From Vagococcus fluvialis bH819 (GTDB lineage: Bacteria; Bacillota; Bacilli; Lactobacillales; Vagococcaceae): a DNA stretch of 64,000 nucleotides. This document shows, piece after piece, positions 9,549 through 19,020 of this stretch. Position 1 is the first letter of the stretch; each line of letters starts with the position of its first letter. Below the pieces are notes generated by a model. It saw nothing but the letters and a program-made list of their open reading frames with translations. It did no database searches and had not been told where the DNA came from. The translations under genes were made by a program, and so were the position numbers. The stretch lies in NCBI RefSeq assembly GCF_900163795.1, contig NZ_FWFD01000015.1, positions 575,382 to 639,381 of the forward strand. The letters are read 5' to 3'.

Positions 9549-10325
9549 ATGAAAGAATTAAACGTAAAATTAGAAAAATTTGAAGGACCACTTGATTTGT
9601 TACTTCATTTAATTAAAACTTTAGAAATTGATATTTATGATATTCCAATTGCTGAAATTACAGAACAATATATGGTTTACATTCGCTCAATGCAAGAATT
9701 AGATTTAGAATTGGCTGGTGAGTATATTGTTATGGCCGCAACCTTGATGTCAATCAAGAGCAGAACGTTACTTCCTAAATTAGAGGTTGATTTGTCAGGG
9801 ATTGGTGAGTATGACGATGAGATAGACCCAAGAGATCAATTAGTAGCCCAGTTATTAGAGTATCGTAAGTATAAATATGCTGCTTCTTTACTTAAAGATA
9901 AAGAATTTGAAAGAGGTAAATACTATACAAAGGAAGCTACTAATTTGAGTGATTACCGAGAAGAAGTTATTCCTTTAGAGCCTAATGAAATTACGACTAT
10001 TGACTTATTCTTAGCCTTTAGTGACATCGTTAACAGGCAACAAGAACTAGGTCCAGATACAGCAAGTATTTTGACAGAAGAATATACTATAGAAGACAAG
10101 ATTCAAGAAATTCTTAGTCAATTATTTAAAGTTAGAGTAAGTGAAGGGATTCATTTTGAGTCATTATTTAACATGTTCACTCGAAACGAGATTGTGACGA
10201 CATTTCTAGCTTTATTAGAGTTAGTTAAATCAGGTGAAGTAATTGCTAAACAATCAAATAAAGAAGAACCAATTGTCTTGTATCGAAAAAAAGAGATGGA
10301 AGAGGTAAGCCATGGAAGTATTTAG
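9549..10325 (+). CDS. scpA: Segregation and condensation protein A
   Basis: Kleisin subunit that bridges the two heads of the SMC dimer in the condensin complex. The 258-residue protein begins with the family signature KLEKFEGPLDLLLHLI (about residues 7-22), has DIPIAEITEQY, and ends in a winged-helix region, as for ScpA. It starts 19 bp after xerD and its end overlaps scpB by 14 bp, so ScpA and ScpB are translationally coupled. Confidence 0.95.
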   Translation: MKELNVKLEKFEGPLDLLLHLIKTLEIDIYDIPIAEITEQYMVYIRSMQELDLELAGEYIVMAATLMSIKSRTLLPKLEVDLSGIGEYDDEIDPRDQLVAQLLEYRKYKYAASLLKDKEFERGKYYTKEATNLSDYREEVIPLEPNEITTIDLFLAFSDIVNRQQELGPDTASILTEEYTIEDKIQEILSQLFKVRVSEGIHFESLFNMFTRNEIVTTFLALLELVKSGEVIAKQSNKEEPIVLYRKKEMEEVSHGSI

Positions 10326-10911
10326 CAAAATTGAAGCTCTTCTGTTTGTTGCAGGAAATGAAGGGCTGACATTAAACGAGATGGCTAATATTTTAAATAA
10401 AAAGACAGCTCATATGTATCAATTTATTTTAGATTTAAAAGAAAAATATGATAAAGATGAAGAACGAGCTGTGACAATATTAGAAGTGGGAGATCATTTC
10501 ATATTGAGTACCAAAAAAGAGTATGCGGATGTACTCAAGCTTTTTGCGCAGTCTTCAATTAATCAAAATCTTTCACAAGCAGCGTTAGAGTGTTTATCAA
10601 TAGTAGCATACAAACAACCTATAACACGTCCAGAAATTGAAGAGTTACGAGGCGTTCAATCGTCGGGTTCAGTCCAAAAATTAGTAGCTCGTCAATTGAT
10701 TGAAGAAAAAGGACGCGTAGAAGGTCCAGGAAGAGCTATTCTATATGGTACGACGGCTTATTTTTTTGATTATTTTGGTTTAAAATCAATCAACGAGTTG
10801 CCAACAGTGGATCAATTAGAAATAAACGCAGAAAAAGAAATACCAAACGATTTATTTTTTGATCGTTTTAAAGAACAGTTTGAAAAAATAGAAGAACAAG
10901 GTGGAAATTAA
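10312..10911 (+). CDS. scpB: Segregation and condensation protein B
   Basis: Winged-helix protein that dimerises and binds ScpA in the SMC condensin. The 199-residue sequence shows IEALLFVAGNEGLTLNE at the start and the conserved central SIVAYKQPITRPEIEELRG and GPGRAILYGTT segments. It overlaps scpA and ends at the base before rluB, within the same transcript. Confidence 0.95.
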   Translation: MEVFSKIEALLFVAGNEGLTLNEMANILNKKTAHMYQFILDLKEKYDKDEERAVTILEVGDHFILSTKKEYADVLKLFAQSSINQNLSQAALECLSIVAYKQPITRPEIEELRGVQSSGSVQKLVARQLIEEKGRVEGPGRAILYGTTAYFFDYFGLKSINELPTVDQLEINAEKEIPNDLFFDRFKEQFEKIEEQGGN

Positions 10912-11631
10912 ATGGAAAGATTACAAAAAGTATTAGCACATTGTGGTGTTGCTTCTCGAAGAAAATCAGAAGAAATGATCCTTGAAGGTCGAGTATCTGT
11001 AAATGGTAAAAAGGTAAAAGAATTAGGAATTAAAGTGGGAAGTAATGATCAAATAGAAGTAGATGGCGTGCCAGTTTACCAAGAGCAACATGTTTATTAT
11101 TTATTTTATAAGCCAAGAGGTGTTATATCAGCAGTAAGTGATGATAAAAATAGAACTGTAGTAACGGATTACTTCCCAGGTGTTAGTGAACGTATTTTCC
11201 CAGTAGGTCGTCTGGATTACGATACATCGGGCTTGCTTTTACTAACAAATGATGGCGAATTTGCTAATATCTTAACTCATCCTAAACATGAGGTTCCTAA
11301 AACGTATGTAGCAAAAATCAAAGGCTGTCCAACACCAGAAGAGTTAAGACCTTTAACGAAGGGATTAAAAATAGATGGTAGAAAAACAGCTCCGGCAAGA
11401 TATAAAGTCATTTCAAATGATCATGTTAAAAAAACTAGTGTCATCGAATTGACAATTCATGAAGGACGTAATCACCAAGTGAAAAAAATGTTCGAAATGA
11501 TTAAATTTCCAGTTATTAAGTTAAAACGTGAAAAAATGGGTAGCGTAGAATTAACCGGTTTAAGACCAGGACAGTATCGTGAGCTAAGTAAAAAAGAAGT
11601 TAGTCAAATTTTAGTTGAGGCTAAAGGATAA
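10912..11631 (+). CDS. rluB: 23S rRNA pseudouridine synthase B
   Basis: Converts a uridine of 23S rRNA (position 2605 in E. coli) to pseudouridine. The 239-residue protein has an N-terminal S4 RNA-binding domain (residues 1-60, LQKVLAHCGVASRRKSE) and the RsuA/RluB catalytic domain with the Asp nucleophile D102 in GRLDYDTSGLLLLTND. It is immediately adjacent to scpB, as in other Bacilli. RluB fits better than RsuA or RluF from length and this neighbourhood. Confidence 0.9.
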   Translation: MERLQKVLAHCGVASRRKSEEMILEGRVSVNGKKVKELGIKVGSNDQIEVDGVPVYQEQHVYYLFYKPRGVISAVSDDKNRTVVTDYFPGVSERIFPVGRLDYDTSGLLLLTNDGEFANILTHPKHEVPKTYVAKIKGCPTPEELRPLTKGLKIDGRKTAPARYKVISNDHVKKTSVIELTIHEGRNHQVKKMFEMIKFPVIKLKREKMGSVELTGLRPGQYRELSKKEVSQILVEAKG

Positions 11632-11635
11632 ATAG

Positions 11636-11663
11636 TTGAAATTTTTAACTAATTGGTTATAAT
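11636..11663 (+). promoter_or_regulatory. Promoter of the ribU leader
   Basis: TTGAAA (11636-11641) and a perfect TATAAT (11658-11663) with 16-bp spacing lie directly after rluB. The predicted start near 11670 leaves a leader of about 280 bases containing the FMN riboswitch. Confidence 0.65.
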
Positions 11664-11687
11664 TAAAGTGTTAAAAAAATAAAAAAA

Positions 11688-11818
11688 GGTCGTCTTCACG
11701 GGCAGGGTGTAATTCCCGACCGGTGGTTATAGTCCACGAGCTTAAGTGATTTTTCATTTTTGCCGAACTGGTGTAATTCCAGTACCGACAGTTAGAGTCT
11801 GGAGTAAAGAAGATAGGG
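11688..11818 (+). ncRNA. FMN riboswitch (RFN element)
   Basis: The conserved RFN core is readable: GGGCAGGGTG, AATTCCCGACCGGTGG, AGTCCACGAG, GCCGAACTGGTG, AATTCCAGTACCGACAG, AGAGTCTGG and the closing AAGATAGGG. It senses flavin mononucleotide and represses the downstream gene. It is followed by a 130-base expression platform with no clear T-tracted hairpin; AGAGAAT (11871-11877) can pair with ATTCTCT (11944-11950) between the SD and the ribU ATG, so control of translation is possible. Confidence 0.95.
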
Positions 11819-11951
11819 CTTATTTGAGAATATTATCAGATAATGCACTGTTTTTTGTCTTGCTCTTTGTAGAGAATAGATGAAAAGGCAGTTTTTTATT
11901 TGAAAGTTCTGAAACATGTCTGAAGATGTTCCTTAATAGGAGGATTCTCTC

Positions 11952-12527
11952 ATGAGAAAAAGCAAGACAGAAAAGATGGTAGTCGCAGCGTTATTAGCTT
12001 CATTTTCGTATTTATTATTATTAGTAGAAATACCTGTTTTACCAGGATTTGACTGGTTGAAATTGGATTTCAGTGATATTCCCATCTTAATCGGAACCTT
12101 TGTTTTAGGTCCAGTAGGAGGGATTACGATTGCTTTTATTCGTTCGACACTCAACTTTTTAATGCATGGTGGACATGTTTTAAGTTTGATTGGGAATTTA
12201 ACTGGTTTTATAGCATCAGTTATAATGCTATTACCTATATATTTTATGATGAAAAGAGAAAATAATAATAAAAATTTAGTAATTGGGATGACTATCAGTT
12301 CATTAGCCTTAACAGTATTTATGGCTATCGCTAACTATTTTGTTATTACACCACTTTATATTTCTTTAGCAGGGATGAATTTTGGCATGCCGATAAAAGA
12401 GATGGTTCTATATGGCATTGTACCTTTTAATTTATTTAAAGGGTTAGCTGTCAGTGTTGTTTTTTTTGCAACATATAAAAAATTAATTCCGGTTATTCAA
12501 AAAAGAATGATTATAGTGAAAAAATAG
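11952..12527 (+). CDS. ribU: Riboflavin ECF transporter S component
   Basis: Membrane substrate-binding subunit that takes up riboflavin together with the shared energy-coupling factor module (EcfA, EcfA', EcfT), not found here. The 191-residue protein has five to six helices, the alanine-rich first helix, and the LKLDFSDIPILIGTF and FIRSTLNFLMHGG segments typical of RibU. The upstream FMN riboswitch supports riboflavin rather than another vitamin as substrate. SD TAGGAGG precedes the ATG. It is transcribed alone and ends at a strong terminator. Confidence 0.95.
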   Translation: MRKSKTEKMVVAALLASFSYLLLLVEIPVLPGFDWLKLDFSDIPILIGTFVLGPVGGITIAFIRSTLNFLMHGGHVLSLIGNLTGFIASVIMLLPIYFMMKRENNNKNLVIGMTISSLALTVFMAIANYFVITPLYISLAGMNFGMPIKEMVLYGIVPFNLFKGLAVSVVFFATYKKLIPVIQKRMIIVKK

Positions 12528-12554
12528 TATGCTTTTTAATTTAATTTTAACCTT

Positions 12555-12598
12555 TAAAAAAGTTTTCAAGCCTGATTTTTGGTTTGAAAACTTTTTTG
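12555..12598 (+). terminator. Intrinsic terminator after ribU
   Basis: AAAAAAGTTTTCAA pairs with TTGAAAACTTTTTT around a GCCTGATTTTTGGT loop and runs into T residues. Confidence 0.9.
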
Positions 12599-12760
12599 TT
12601 AATCATTTTATTTGTTACGAAAAATTTCTAATATTTCTATTATATTAAATAAAAACAACGTAATTTTATCATAAATAGGATATTTTATAATAAAAAAACA
12701 TAAAAAATTCACAATTTTACGTTTTAATAGCATTAATGGTATTTGTTTTTGTTACATAAC

Positions 12761-12789
12761 TTGAAATGTTTGTAAAAATACCTTAATAT
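12761..12789 (+). promoter_or_regulatory. Promoter of oatA
   Basis: TTGAAA (12761-12766), 17-bp spacer, TAATAT (12784-12789), 37 bp before the ATG. The rest of the 300-bp spacer downstream of the ribU terminator is extremely AT-rich and shows no gene. Confidence 0.6.
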
Positions 12790-12825
12790 ATGTCATATAA
12801 AGAATATCAAAAGAGGTTTTAACTA

Positions 12826-14679
12826 ATGAATAAAAGAAAATATATTACAGGTATAGATGGTTTGCGTTCGATTGCAGTGATTGGAGTTATTCTCTACCAT
12901 TTAATTCCAAGTAAAATGCCTGGTGGTTATTTAGGTGTGACGCTATTTTTTGTCATTTCAGGATACTTAATGACAGATATATTACTAAATCAGTGGGAGT
13001 CTAGAAAAAAAATAAGTCTTAAAAGTTTTTATTTTAAACGAGCCAGAAGGATTTATCCTTCTTTAATCATGATGTTTGTTGTATCTGGAAGTAGTTTTGT
13101 GTTTCTATCTAAAGATTTATTACAAAATTTAAAACAAATTTTTCTAACAAGCTTATTAAATATTAATAATATATGGCAAATATTTAACGGATCTTCTTAT
13201 TTTGATCGTTTTGGGAATGAATCTGCATTTACACATCTATGGTCATTATCTATTGAAGGTCAATTTTATATTATTTGGCCAATTATATTAGCATTGCTCA
13301 TTTTTAAAAGAAAAGATTATCATTTATTGAAAAGTTTTATTTTAGTAGGAGTTATCATATCGGGATTACTGATGGCATTTATCTATCAGCCAGAAAGCAT
13401 AAACCGAGTGTATTATGGAACGGATACAAGAATATTCTCCATCTTAATGGGAGCTTATTTGGCTGTTTTCTTAAGAGAGAAAGATGAAATATTACAAAAA
13501 TTAGATAGTAAATATAAAATAAGTGCTTTTGTTGTGTCTTTAGCATTAGTTTTATTAGGTCTTATATTGATTAAAGATAATTGGAGTTTTACCTATAGGG
13601 GTGGCATGTTTTTATTTAGTTTATGTAGTTCTGTTTTATTAGGTACTGTTATCGTTAGTAATCAAGCCAATCAATTTTTAACTAATCCGTTGTTTAAATG
13701 GATTGGAACCAGAAGTTATGAAATTTATTTATGGCAATTTCCTGTGATGATTGTCTATGAAAAAACAATTAAGTGGAATGGTGATCATAGCTTTATTCAC
13801 CTTATTATCCAACTAATCCTTATTTTATTATTATCAGAAATTACTTATCGGATTGTTCAACTGGTTTTATTTGATATTGATTGGAAAAAAACAAATAAAA
13901 TTGGTACGAATCGATTTGAAGATTTAACAGAATCTTTAAATGGAAAATTAACTGTAGGCATTATATTAACATTTACAATTTCATTTACTTATGCTTTAGT
14001 TAGTGCACCATCAGGAAGAACAGAAGAAAGTATAGCATTACAAAAAAAATTAGAAAAAAATAAAAAATTAATTTCTAAGCCTAAAACAAGTGAGTCTAAA
14101 TCTTCAGAGAAAGAAAAAACAAATACTACCACTGCAGAAACAACAGATTCATCAACAAAAGAAAATAATTTAGTTACTTTAACAAATACGGAAAGTGAAT
14201 TTTTAAAAGCTAAAAAAATAAGTGCCATAGGTGATTCATTGTTGTTGAGTGCGGCACCAGAGCTACAACAAGTCTTCCCAAATAATTTTATTGATGCAGA
14301 AGTAGGTAGGCAGTTCATGAACAGTGAAGATGTGTTTAAAAAAACTAATAAAGAAGATAAATTGGGAGATATTGTTATCGTTGTTTTAGGAACAAATGGA
14401 AGTTTTACATCTAGTGATGTTGACAATGTAATGAAACAAGTAGATAACAGACCAGTCTTTTTTGTAAATACTATGGTTCAAAAACCTTGGCAAAAAACAG
14501 TCAATACAGAGTTAGAGAAAACAGCAGATCGATTTGATAATGCTCATGTAATTGATTGGAAAAAATATTCTGAAGGGTATGGTAATTGGTTTGATGGTGA
14601 TAACGTGCATTTAACACCTGAGGGAGCTGTTATCTTTGCTAATTTTGTAGGAAAAGAAATTTATGATGTTTTAAAATAA
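12826..14679 (+). CDS. oatA: Peptidoglycan O-acetyltransferase OatA type
   Basis: Two-domain membrane enzyme that moves acetyl groups across the membrane onto the 6-OH of N-acetylmuramic acid, giving lysozyme resistance in the family. Residues 1-395 form an acyltransferase-3 module of about 10-11 helices (GIDGLRSIAVIGVILYHL with the conserved His, then FFVISGYLMT). A Ser/Thr/Lys-rich linker (about 400-460) leads to an extracytoplasmic SGNH esterase domain with GDS nucleophile S471 and the D592-x-x-H595 pair. 617 residues is normal for OatA. It stands alone between terminators. Confidence 0.9.
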   Translation: MNKRKYITGIDGLRSIAVIGVILYHLIPSKMPGGYLGVTLFFVISGYLMTDILLNQWESRKKISLKSFYFKRARRIYPSLIMMFVVSGSSFVFLSKDLLQNLKQIFLTSLLNINNIWQIFNGSSYFDRFGNESAFTHLWSLSIEGQFYIIWPIILALLIFKRKDYHLLKSFILVGVIISGLLMAFIYQPESINRVYYGTDTRIFSILMGAYLAVFLREKDEILQKLDSKYKISAFVVSLALVLLGLILIKDNWSFTYRGGMFLFSLCSSVLLGTVIVSNQANQFLTNPLFKWIGTRSYEIYLWQFPVMIVYEKTIKWNGDHSFIHLIIQLILILLLSEITYRIVQLVLFDIDWKKTNKIGTNRFEDLTESLNGKLTVGIILTFTISFTYALVSAPSGRTEESIALQKKLEKNKKLISKPKTSESKSSEKEKTNTTTAETTDSSTKENNLVTLTNTESEFLKAKKISAIGDSLLLSAAPELQQVFPNNFIDAEVGRQFMNSEDVFKKTNKEDKLGDIVIVVLGTNGSFTSSDVDNVMKQVDNRPVFFVNTMVQKPWQKTVNTELEKTADRFDNAHVIDWKKYSEGYGNWFDGDNVHLTPEGAVIFANFVGKEIYDVLK

Positions 14680-14744
14680 GAAGTTACGATGAAAATAGTT
14701 AATGTGAAAAAAGATAAGAAGAATAAATTTGATGTTTATTTATT

Positions 14745-14799
14745 AAAAAAGAGAAGTTGCATCATAAATTTCTATTTATGGTGCATCCTCTCTTTTTAT
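14745..14799. terminator. Bidirectional terminator between oatA and fer
   Basis: A long stem: AAAAAAGAGA and TCTCTTTTT, plus TGCATCATAAAT and ATTTATGGTGCA, flanked by A and T tracts. It serves the convergent genes. Confidence 0.85.
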
Positions 14800-15002
14800 T
14801 TTTCGATGATAATAGCACGTGTTGGGCATGTTTTATAAGCGTTTAGAAGCGTCTCAGGCAAGGTGTCAGAGAGTATTACTTCTTTATCTTCAGTATCGCG
14901 AAATTTGACTATACCATCATCATAGTAGTCAAAAAATTCAGGGGATTTAATCTGACAAAGTCCACATGCAATACATTTTTTTGGTATAATTTTACATAAC
15001 AT
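14796..15002 (-). CDS. fer: 4Fe-4S ferredoxin
   Basis: Small cytoplasmic electron carrier with a single [4Fe-4S] cluster: CIACGLC supplies three cysteines and the distal CPTRAI the fourth, in a 68-residue protein. The start at 15002 is chosen because AAGGAG stands 9 bases upstream; an in-frame ATG at 15032 would put that SD inside the coding sequence and collide with the divergent gene. It is divergent from ypbB-recQ, the same neighbours (fer, ypbB, recS) found together in Bacillus subtilis. Confidence 0.92.
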   Translation of the reverse strand: MLCKIIPKKCIACGLCQIKSPEFFDYYDDGIVKFRDTEDKEVILSDTLPETLLNAYKTCPTRAIIIEK

Positions 15003-15030
15003 ATAAAAAAACTCCTTATCGAGGTGAATC

Positions 15031-16083
15031 ATGACATTTTACCATTATTTTATTTTAAGTTGCTTTAATAGTAATCATTCCATGCGAATATCAACATTAT
15101 ATCATTTGTTAAAAGGAAAAAAAACAGCATCAATTCTATCTTATGGTTATTTTTATAATGTGTTGGATTATTTTTATTTATTTCCTAAATTAAAAGAAGA
15201 CAGTTATCTAGAAATGATTGCCCAGTTAAAGGAAGAAAATTACTTAGTTGATACTGAAGAAGGTGCTGTTCAAATATCTAAAAAGGGAATAAAAATTATA
15301 AATGAAGAGGTATTATTTCCCAATTTAGAGTACTTGAATCAATTACATTATTATAAATGGGATATAAAAGTTTGGCAGAGGCTTATTTTTACTACCCAAG
15401 TTTTATCTGAAAAATCTTATAAAGAACGTAATTATTTACCAATTGAAAATAGCTTATATCGGCAACAGCAATTGAAACGATGGCTTAATATGCAAAGTGA
15501 AAATATTATTCCCAAGTTTTATGAAGAGTGGTTGTTGTTAACAGAATATTTATCAATACAGCAACAAACGTATATTTTTAAGCAACTTGTTGGACATGAA
15601 CATATAGGAGAAACCCTTCAACAAATAGCGGAGGAACATGATGTAGACATAATATTTGCTTATTTAGAATTTAAGAATGCTGTTCATCAATTGATTTTTT
15701 TAATAGAACAAAAGCATGAAAAATTCCCAGTCTTTTTTGATATTATTCAAATTGAAAAAGGATTGGTGAAAGAAGAAAGCAGCTTAATTACAAAGGAAAT
15801 ATTTATTAAAAATAAATCAATTAAAGAAATTAGTATGATAAGAAACCTTAAAGAAAGTACCATAGTGGATCACCTAATTGAAATTTATTTAGTTCAAGGC
15901 GAAAAAAATAATTTATTGTTTATTTCAGATGATAAAATCAATCAATTAAATGAATACAGAAAAGAAAAACCTGATTTTAGAAAATGGGTGTATAAAGAGG
16001 CAGTGTCGGCAGTTTCAGGCTTGACGTTTTATGAATTTAAAATGTTTCAATTTAGTTTAGTTGAACAGGAGAAGATAGAGTGA
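15031..16083 (+). CDS. ypbB: YpbB-like helicase-associated helix-turn-helix protein
   Basis: A 350-residue protein with no catalytic motif that I can see. The N-terminal half is helical; the C-terminal third (about 255-345) has the helix-turn-helix YpbB arrangement (TKEIFIKNKSIKEISMIRNL, then a conserved KPDFRKWVYKEA segment). It is named by similarity of this C-terminal layout and, mainly, by its position overlapping recQ downstream and divergent from fer, as ypbB is in B. subtilis. It probably assists or regulates the helicase; this is inference. SD GAGGTGA precedes the ATG. Confidence 0.75.
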   Translation: MTFYHYFILSCFNSNHSMRISTLYHLLKGKKTASILSYGYFYNVLDYFYLFPKLKEDSYLEMIAQLKEENYLVDTEEGAVQISKKGIKIINEEVLFPNLEYLNQLHYYKWDIKVWQRLIFTTQVLSEKSYKERNYLPIENSLYRQQQLKRWLNMQSENIIPKFYEEWLLLTEYLSIQQQTYIFKQLVGHEHIGETLQQIAEEHDVDIIFAYLEFKNAVHQLIFLIEQKHEKFPVFFDIIQIEKGLVKEESSLITKEIFIKNKSIKEISMIRNLKESTIVDHLIEIYLVQGEKNNLLFISDDKINQLNEYRKEKPDFRKWVYKEAVSAVSGLTFYEFKMFQFSLVEQEKIE

Positions 16084-17513
16084 ATAATTTAGAAGAAATC
16101 TTAAAAAATAAATTTGGTTTTTCAACATTTAAAATTGGCCAAAAAGAAACCATAGAATCGCTGTTAAGAGGAGAAAACACATTTACAATCTTACCAACTG
16201 GTACAGGTAAATCTCTTTGTTATCAGTTACCTAGTTATTTATTTAATGGTCAGACAGTCATTATTTCACCATTAATTTCTTTGATGGAAGATCAAGTTTC
16301 TCAATTGCGAGAAATGGGTGAAAAATCTGTCATTGCCCTCAATAGTACGTTAGATTTTTCATCAAAAAAATATGTACTATCTAATTTAGAAAAATTTAAA
16401 TTCATTTTTGTTAGTCCAGAGACTTTAAATCAAAGTGATGTCATTCAAAAATTTATGAAACTATCGATTTCATTATTTGTAATTGATGAAGCTCATTGTA
16501 TCTCCGAGTGGGGGCATGATTTTAGACCAAGTTATTTAGAGTTGAAGGCGTGCTTGTCAAAGCTTAACAATCCTTTAACATTAGCATTAACAGCAACAGC
16601 AACAGAATCGGTTGCTAAAGATATCGAGGAAGAAATATTTTCATCTGGAGAGTTAACAAAATTTTCTTATTCGGTTAATCGTGAAAATATATTTTATCAA
16701 GTTAAAAGTTGTGAAGATAAAACAGACTACTTGCTAAACTTTTTAAAAAATAGAAATATTCCAGGAATTATCTATTTTTCAAGTAAAAAAGAAGCCGAAA
16801 GAGTTTCAAGTATTTTAAATAACCAATTACCCTATAAAGTAGCATTTTATCACGGGGATGTAGCAGCTATTGATCGGATGAAAATTCAACAACAGTTTAT
16901 TAAAGATGATATTCGAATATTGTGTGCCACGAGTGCTTTTGGAATGGGGGTTAACAAAAAAAATGTACGTTTTGTTATCCATTACCATTTGCCAGATAGT
17001 TTAGAAAATTATGTTCAGGAATCAGGAAGAGCTGGTAGAGATGGAAAACAAAGCCTTTCTATTTTACTCTACCAATCTGGAGATGAACGCATTCATTATT
17101 ATTTACAAGAGGAAAGTTTTAATCAAAAAAAAGATTTATTATTTTTAAAAGGTAAAACAAAAGATGAACTTAAAAAATATGAAAATATTTTGACAGACAT
17201 TCAAAAAAAGTGGTTAGTACAGTTGGAGAAAAGTCATTGGGATTGGGAATTGTTTGAAAAAAATATAAGAATCAAGCAATTTGAAAAAAAAAATAAAACT
17301 CAAAAAATGGGAATGTACATAAATAGTTTTTATTGCCGTCGCCAGTTCATCTTAAATTATTTTAATAGTAGTTATCACACAGTGAAACAGGAAGTTTGCT
17401 GTGATAAATGTCAGTTAGAAATACCAGGATTAGAAGAGGCATTTAATCAAGAAAAAAATACAGAAGTTGCTATCAATTCTAAAGAGATTCTAAAAAAATT
17501 GTTTTTAATATAA
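16080..17513 (+). CDS. recQ: RecQ-family ATP-dependent DNA helicase (RecS-like)
   Basis: 3'-5' DNA helicase of recombination and repair. Motifs present: Walker A PTGTGKS (39-45), DEAH box at 136-139 followed by CISEWGHDFR, TATAT, motif V AFGMGVNK, motif VI ESGRAGRDG, and the zinc-binding cysteines of the RecQ-C-terminal region (C-C-D-K-C near residue 440). At 477 residues it lacks the HRDC domain of E. coli RecQ and matches the shorter B. subtilis RecS. It starts with GTG overlapping the ypbB stop, so the two are coupled. Confidence 0.92.
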   Translation: MNNLEEILKNKFGFSTFKIGQKETIESLLRGENTFTILPTGTGKSLCYQLPSYLFNGQTVIISPLISLMEDQVSQLREMGEKSVIALNSTLDFSSKKYVLSNLEKFKFIFVSPETLNQSDVIQKFMKLSISLFVIDEAHCISEWGHDFRPSYLELKACLSKLNNPLTLALTATATESVAKDIEEEIFSSGELTKFSYSVNRENIFYQVKSCEDKTDYLLNFLKNRNIPGIIYFSSKKEAERVSSILNNQLPYKVAFYHGDVAAIDRMKIQQQFIKDDIRILCATSAFGMGVNKKNVRFVIHYHLPDSLENYVQESGRAGRDGKQSLSILLYQSGDERIHYYLQEESFNQKKDLLFLKGKTKDELKKYENILTDIQKKWLVQLEKSHWDWELFEKNIRIKQFEKKNKTQKMGMYINSFYCRRQFILNYFNSSYHTVKQEVCCDKCQLEIPGLEEAFNQEKNTEVAINSKEILKKLFLI

Positions 17514-17578
17514 TTTTTAAAGAAATATATGTTAATATGTGATAGAATAAATTCAGAAGTTTTTGAGGAGGTTAATAA

Positions 17579-18229
17579 GTGAGTAGAAAAGATAATGATA
17601 AAGATGAATTAAACGAAAAAGAACCTTGGGATCAACCCATATATGAGGGTCAAGATGAAAAAGAAGAAATAGAAGATGATGGTAATTCAAGAACAGACAG
17701 AAGAGTTCAAGAAGAAGGCAAAAATTGGTATGTCATTATACTAGTTGTGTTATTATTCTTAATTGTGTTAGTTCCTGTATCAGCTATTTTGTATTTTAAT
17801 ATGAACACTAAAATGAACGAAGGCAAGACTGCGAAAAGTTCAGTTGTTATCGAAGATAGTTCTAAAGTAGCTAAAAAATCTTCAGAAACAAAAGAAAAAA
17901 CATCAAGTAGTTCGACAAGTTCAAGTACATCAAGTAGTACATCTTCAACTAGTGGATCAAGTTCTTCTTCATCAAAAGAATTTGCTGATGTAGAAGTATC
18001 ACCAGGCGAGGCACAAAACAATCAAAATAATGCTGGAAATGCTCAAGATACAAATAACCAACAACAAGTAGCTGGAGGAAGTTCTGTATCTTATGGTGAT
18101 AGTGATGCCAATAGAAGTATTTGGAAGATATCTCAAACATATGGTATTGATGAAAGTGTTATTTATCAATTAAATCCAGGATTAGATATACAAAATATTC
18201 AACCAGGTCAACAAATTAGAATTAAATAA
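17579..18229 (+). CDS. LysM-domain membrane protein
   Basis: A 216-residue single-pass protein: charged cytoplasmic N-terminus (1-48), one transmembrane helix (about 50-73), a long Ser/Thr linker (about 95-135) that looks like wall-spanning sequence, and a C-terminal LysM motif (about 172-216, with WKISQTYGIDESVIYQLNP and IQPGQQIRIK) that binds peptidoglycan glycan. The same gene type follows recS in B. subtilis (ypbE). GTG start after GAGGAGG. It probably tethers membrane to wall; no enzymatic domain is seen. Confidence 0.85.
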   Translation: MSRKDNDKDELNEKEPWDQPIYEGQDEKEEIEDDGNSRTDRRVQEEGKNWYVIILVVLLFLIVLVPVSAILYFNMNTKMNEGKTAKSSVVIEDSSKVAKKSSETKEKTSSSSTSSSTSSSTSSTSGSSSSSSKEFADVEVSPGEAQNNQNNAGNAQDTNNQQQVAGGSSVSYGDSDANRSIWKISQTYGIDESVIYQLNPGLDIQNIQPGQQIRIK

Positions 18230-18285
18230 AATTAAGAGTCAAAAGTCTTGTGAATCTCTTGACTACAAATATTATTGTTAAAATA

Positions 18286-18318
18286 AAAAGAGGCAGACAG
18301 TTGAGTCAGCCTCTTTTA
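18286..18318 (+). terminator. Intrinsic terminator before cmk
   Basis: AAAAGAGGC pairs with GCCTCTTTT around a loop that itself contains GAC/GTC pairing. Confidence 0.75.
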
Positions 18319-18343
18319 ATTTATAAAGTAAAGGTGTAAACAA

Positions 18344-19015
18344 ATGAAAAAAAGTATTCAAATAGCAATTGACGGACCAGCTTCAGCTGGAAAAAGTACT
18401 GTCGCAAAAATTTTGGCAAAAAAAAGAGGCTTCATTTATTGTGATACTGGTGCGATGTATCGCGCTCTAACACTGGCAGCTCTCGAAAATAAAGTTGATT
18501 TAGATTCAGAGAAAGAATTATCAGAGTTATTATCTAGAATTGTAATTGACTTTAAGCAAAAAAATGACGGTCAGCATGTTTACCTGAATCAAAAAGATGT
18601 AACTAACGAAATTAGAGTGAATGAAGTTACAAATGCTGTATCTAAAGTTTCTGCATATAAAACAATTAGAGAAGAAATGGTTAATAGGCAACAGGAAATT
18701 ACATCATCGAATAGTATTGTTATGGATGGTCGTGATATCGGAACGGTCGTTTTACCAAATGCTGATTTAAAGATGTTTCTTGTGGCTAGCGTTGAGGAAC
18801 GTGCAGAAAGACGTTATAAAGAGAATCTTTCAAAAGGAATTAAAACAGATTTTGAGATTTTAAAAAAGGAAATTGCCGATAGGGATCATTATGACTCGAA
18901 TCGAAAAAATTCACCATTAGTCCAAGCACAAGATGCCATTTTAGTAGATACTTCAGGATTAACAATTCAAGAAGTGGTTCAAGAAATAGAAAAAGAGATG
19001 AAAACATTTTTATAA
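18344..19015 (+). CDS. cmk: Cytidylate kinase
   Basis: Phosphorylates CMP and dCMP to the diphosphates in pyrimidine nucleotide recycling. The 223-residue protein has the P-loop GPASAGKST (residues 10-18), [10 protein letters not shown], and [17 protein letters not shown], all signatures of bacterial Cmk. It is followed by rpsA and der, a neighbourhood conserved in Bacilli. Confidence 0.96.
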   Translation: MKKSIQIAIDGPASAGKSTVAKILAKKRGFIYCDTGAMYRALTLAALENKVDLDSEKELSELLSRIVIDFKQKNDGQHVYLNQKDVTNEIRVNEVTNAVSKVSAYKTIREEMVNRQQEITSSNSIVMDGRDIGTVVLPNADLKMFLVASVEERAERRYKENLSKGIKTDFEILKKEIADRDHYDSNRKNSPLVQAQDAILVDTSGLTIQEVVQEIEKEMKTFL

Positions 19016-19020
19016 TAGAT

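Noticed and set aside
13989..14426. 145-residue antisense reading frame in oatA
   Set aside because: It is a compositional shadow of the Ser/Thr/Lys linker and SGNH region; no SD and no family features.
17895..17975. Repetitive tract resembling a short tandem-repeat array
   Set aside because: It encodes the Ser/Thr linker of the LysM protein; the repetition is codon-level and has no spacers, so it is not CRISPR.
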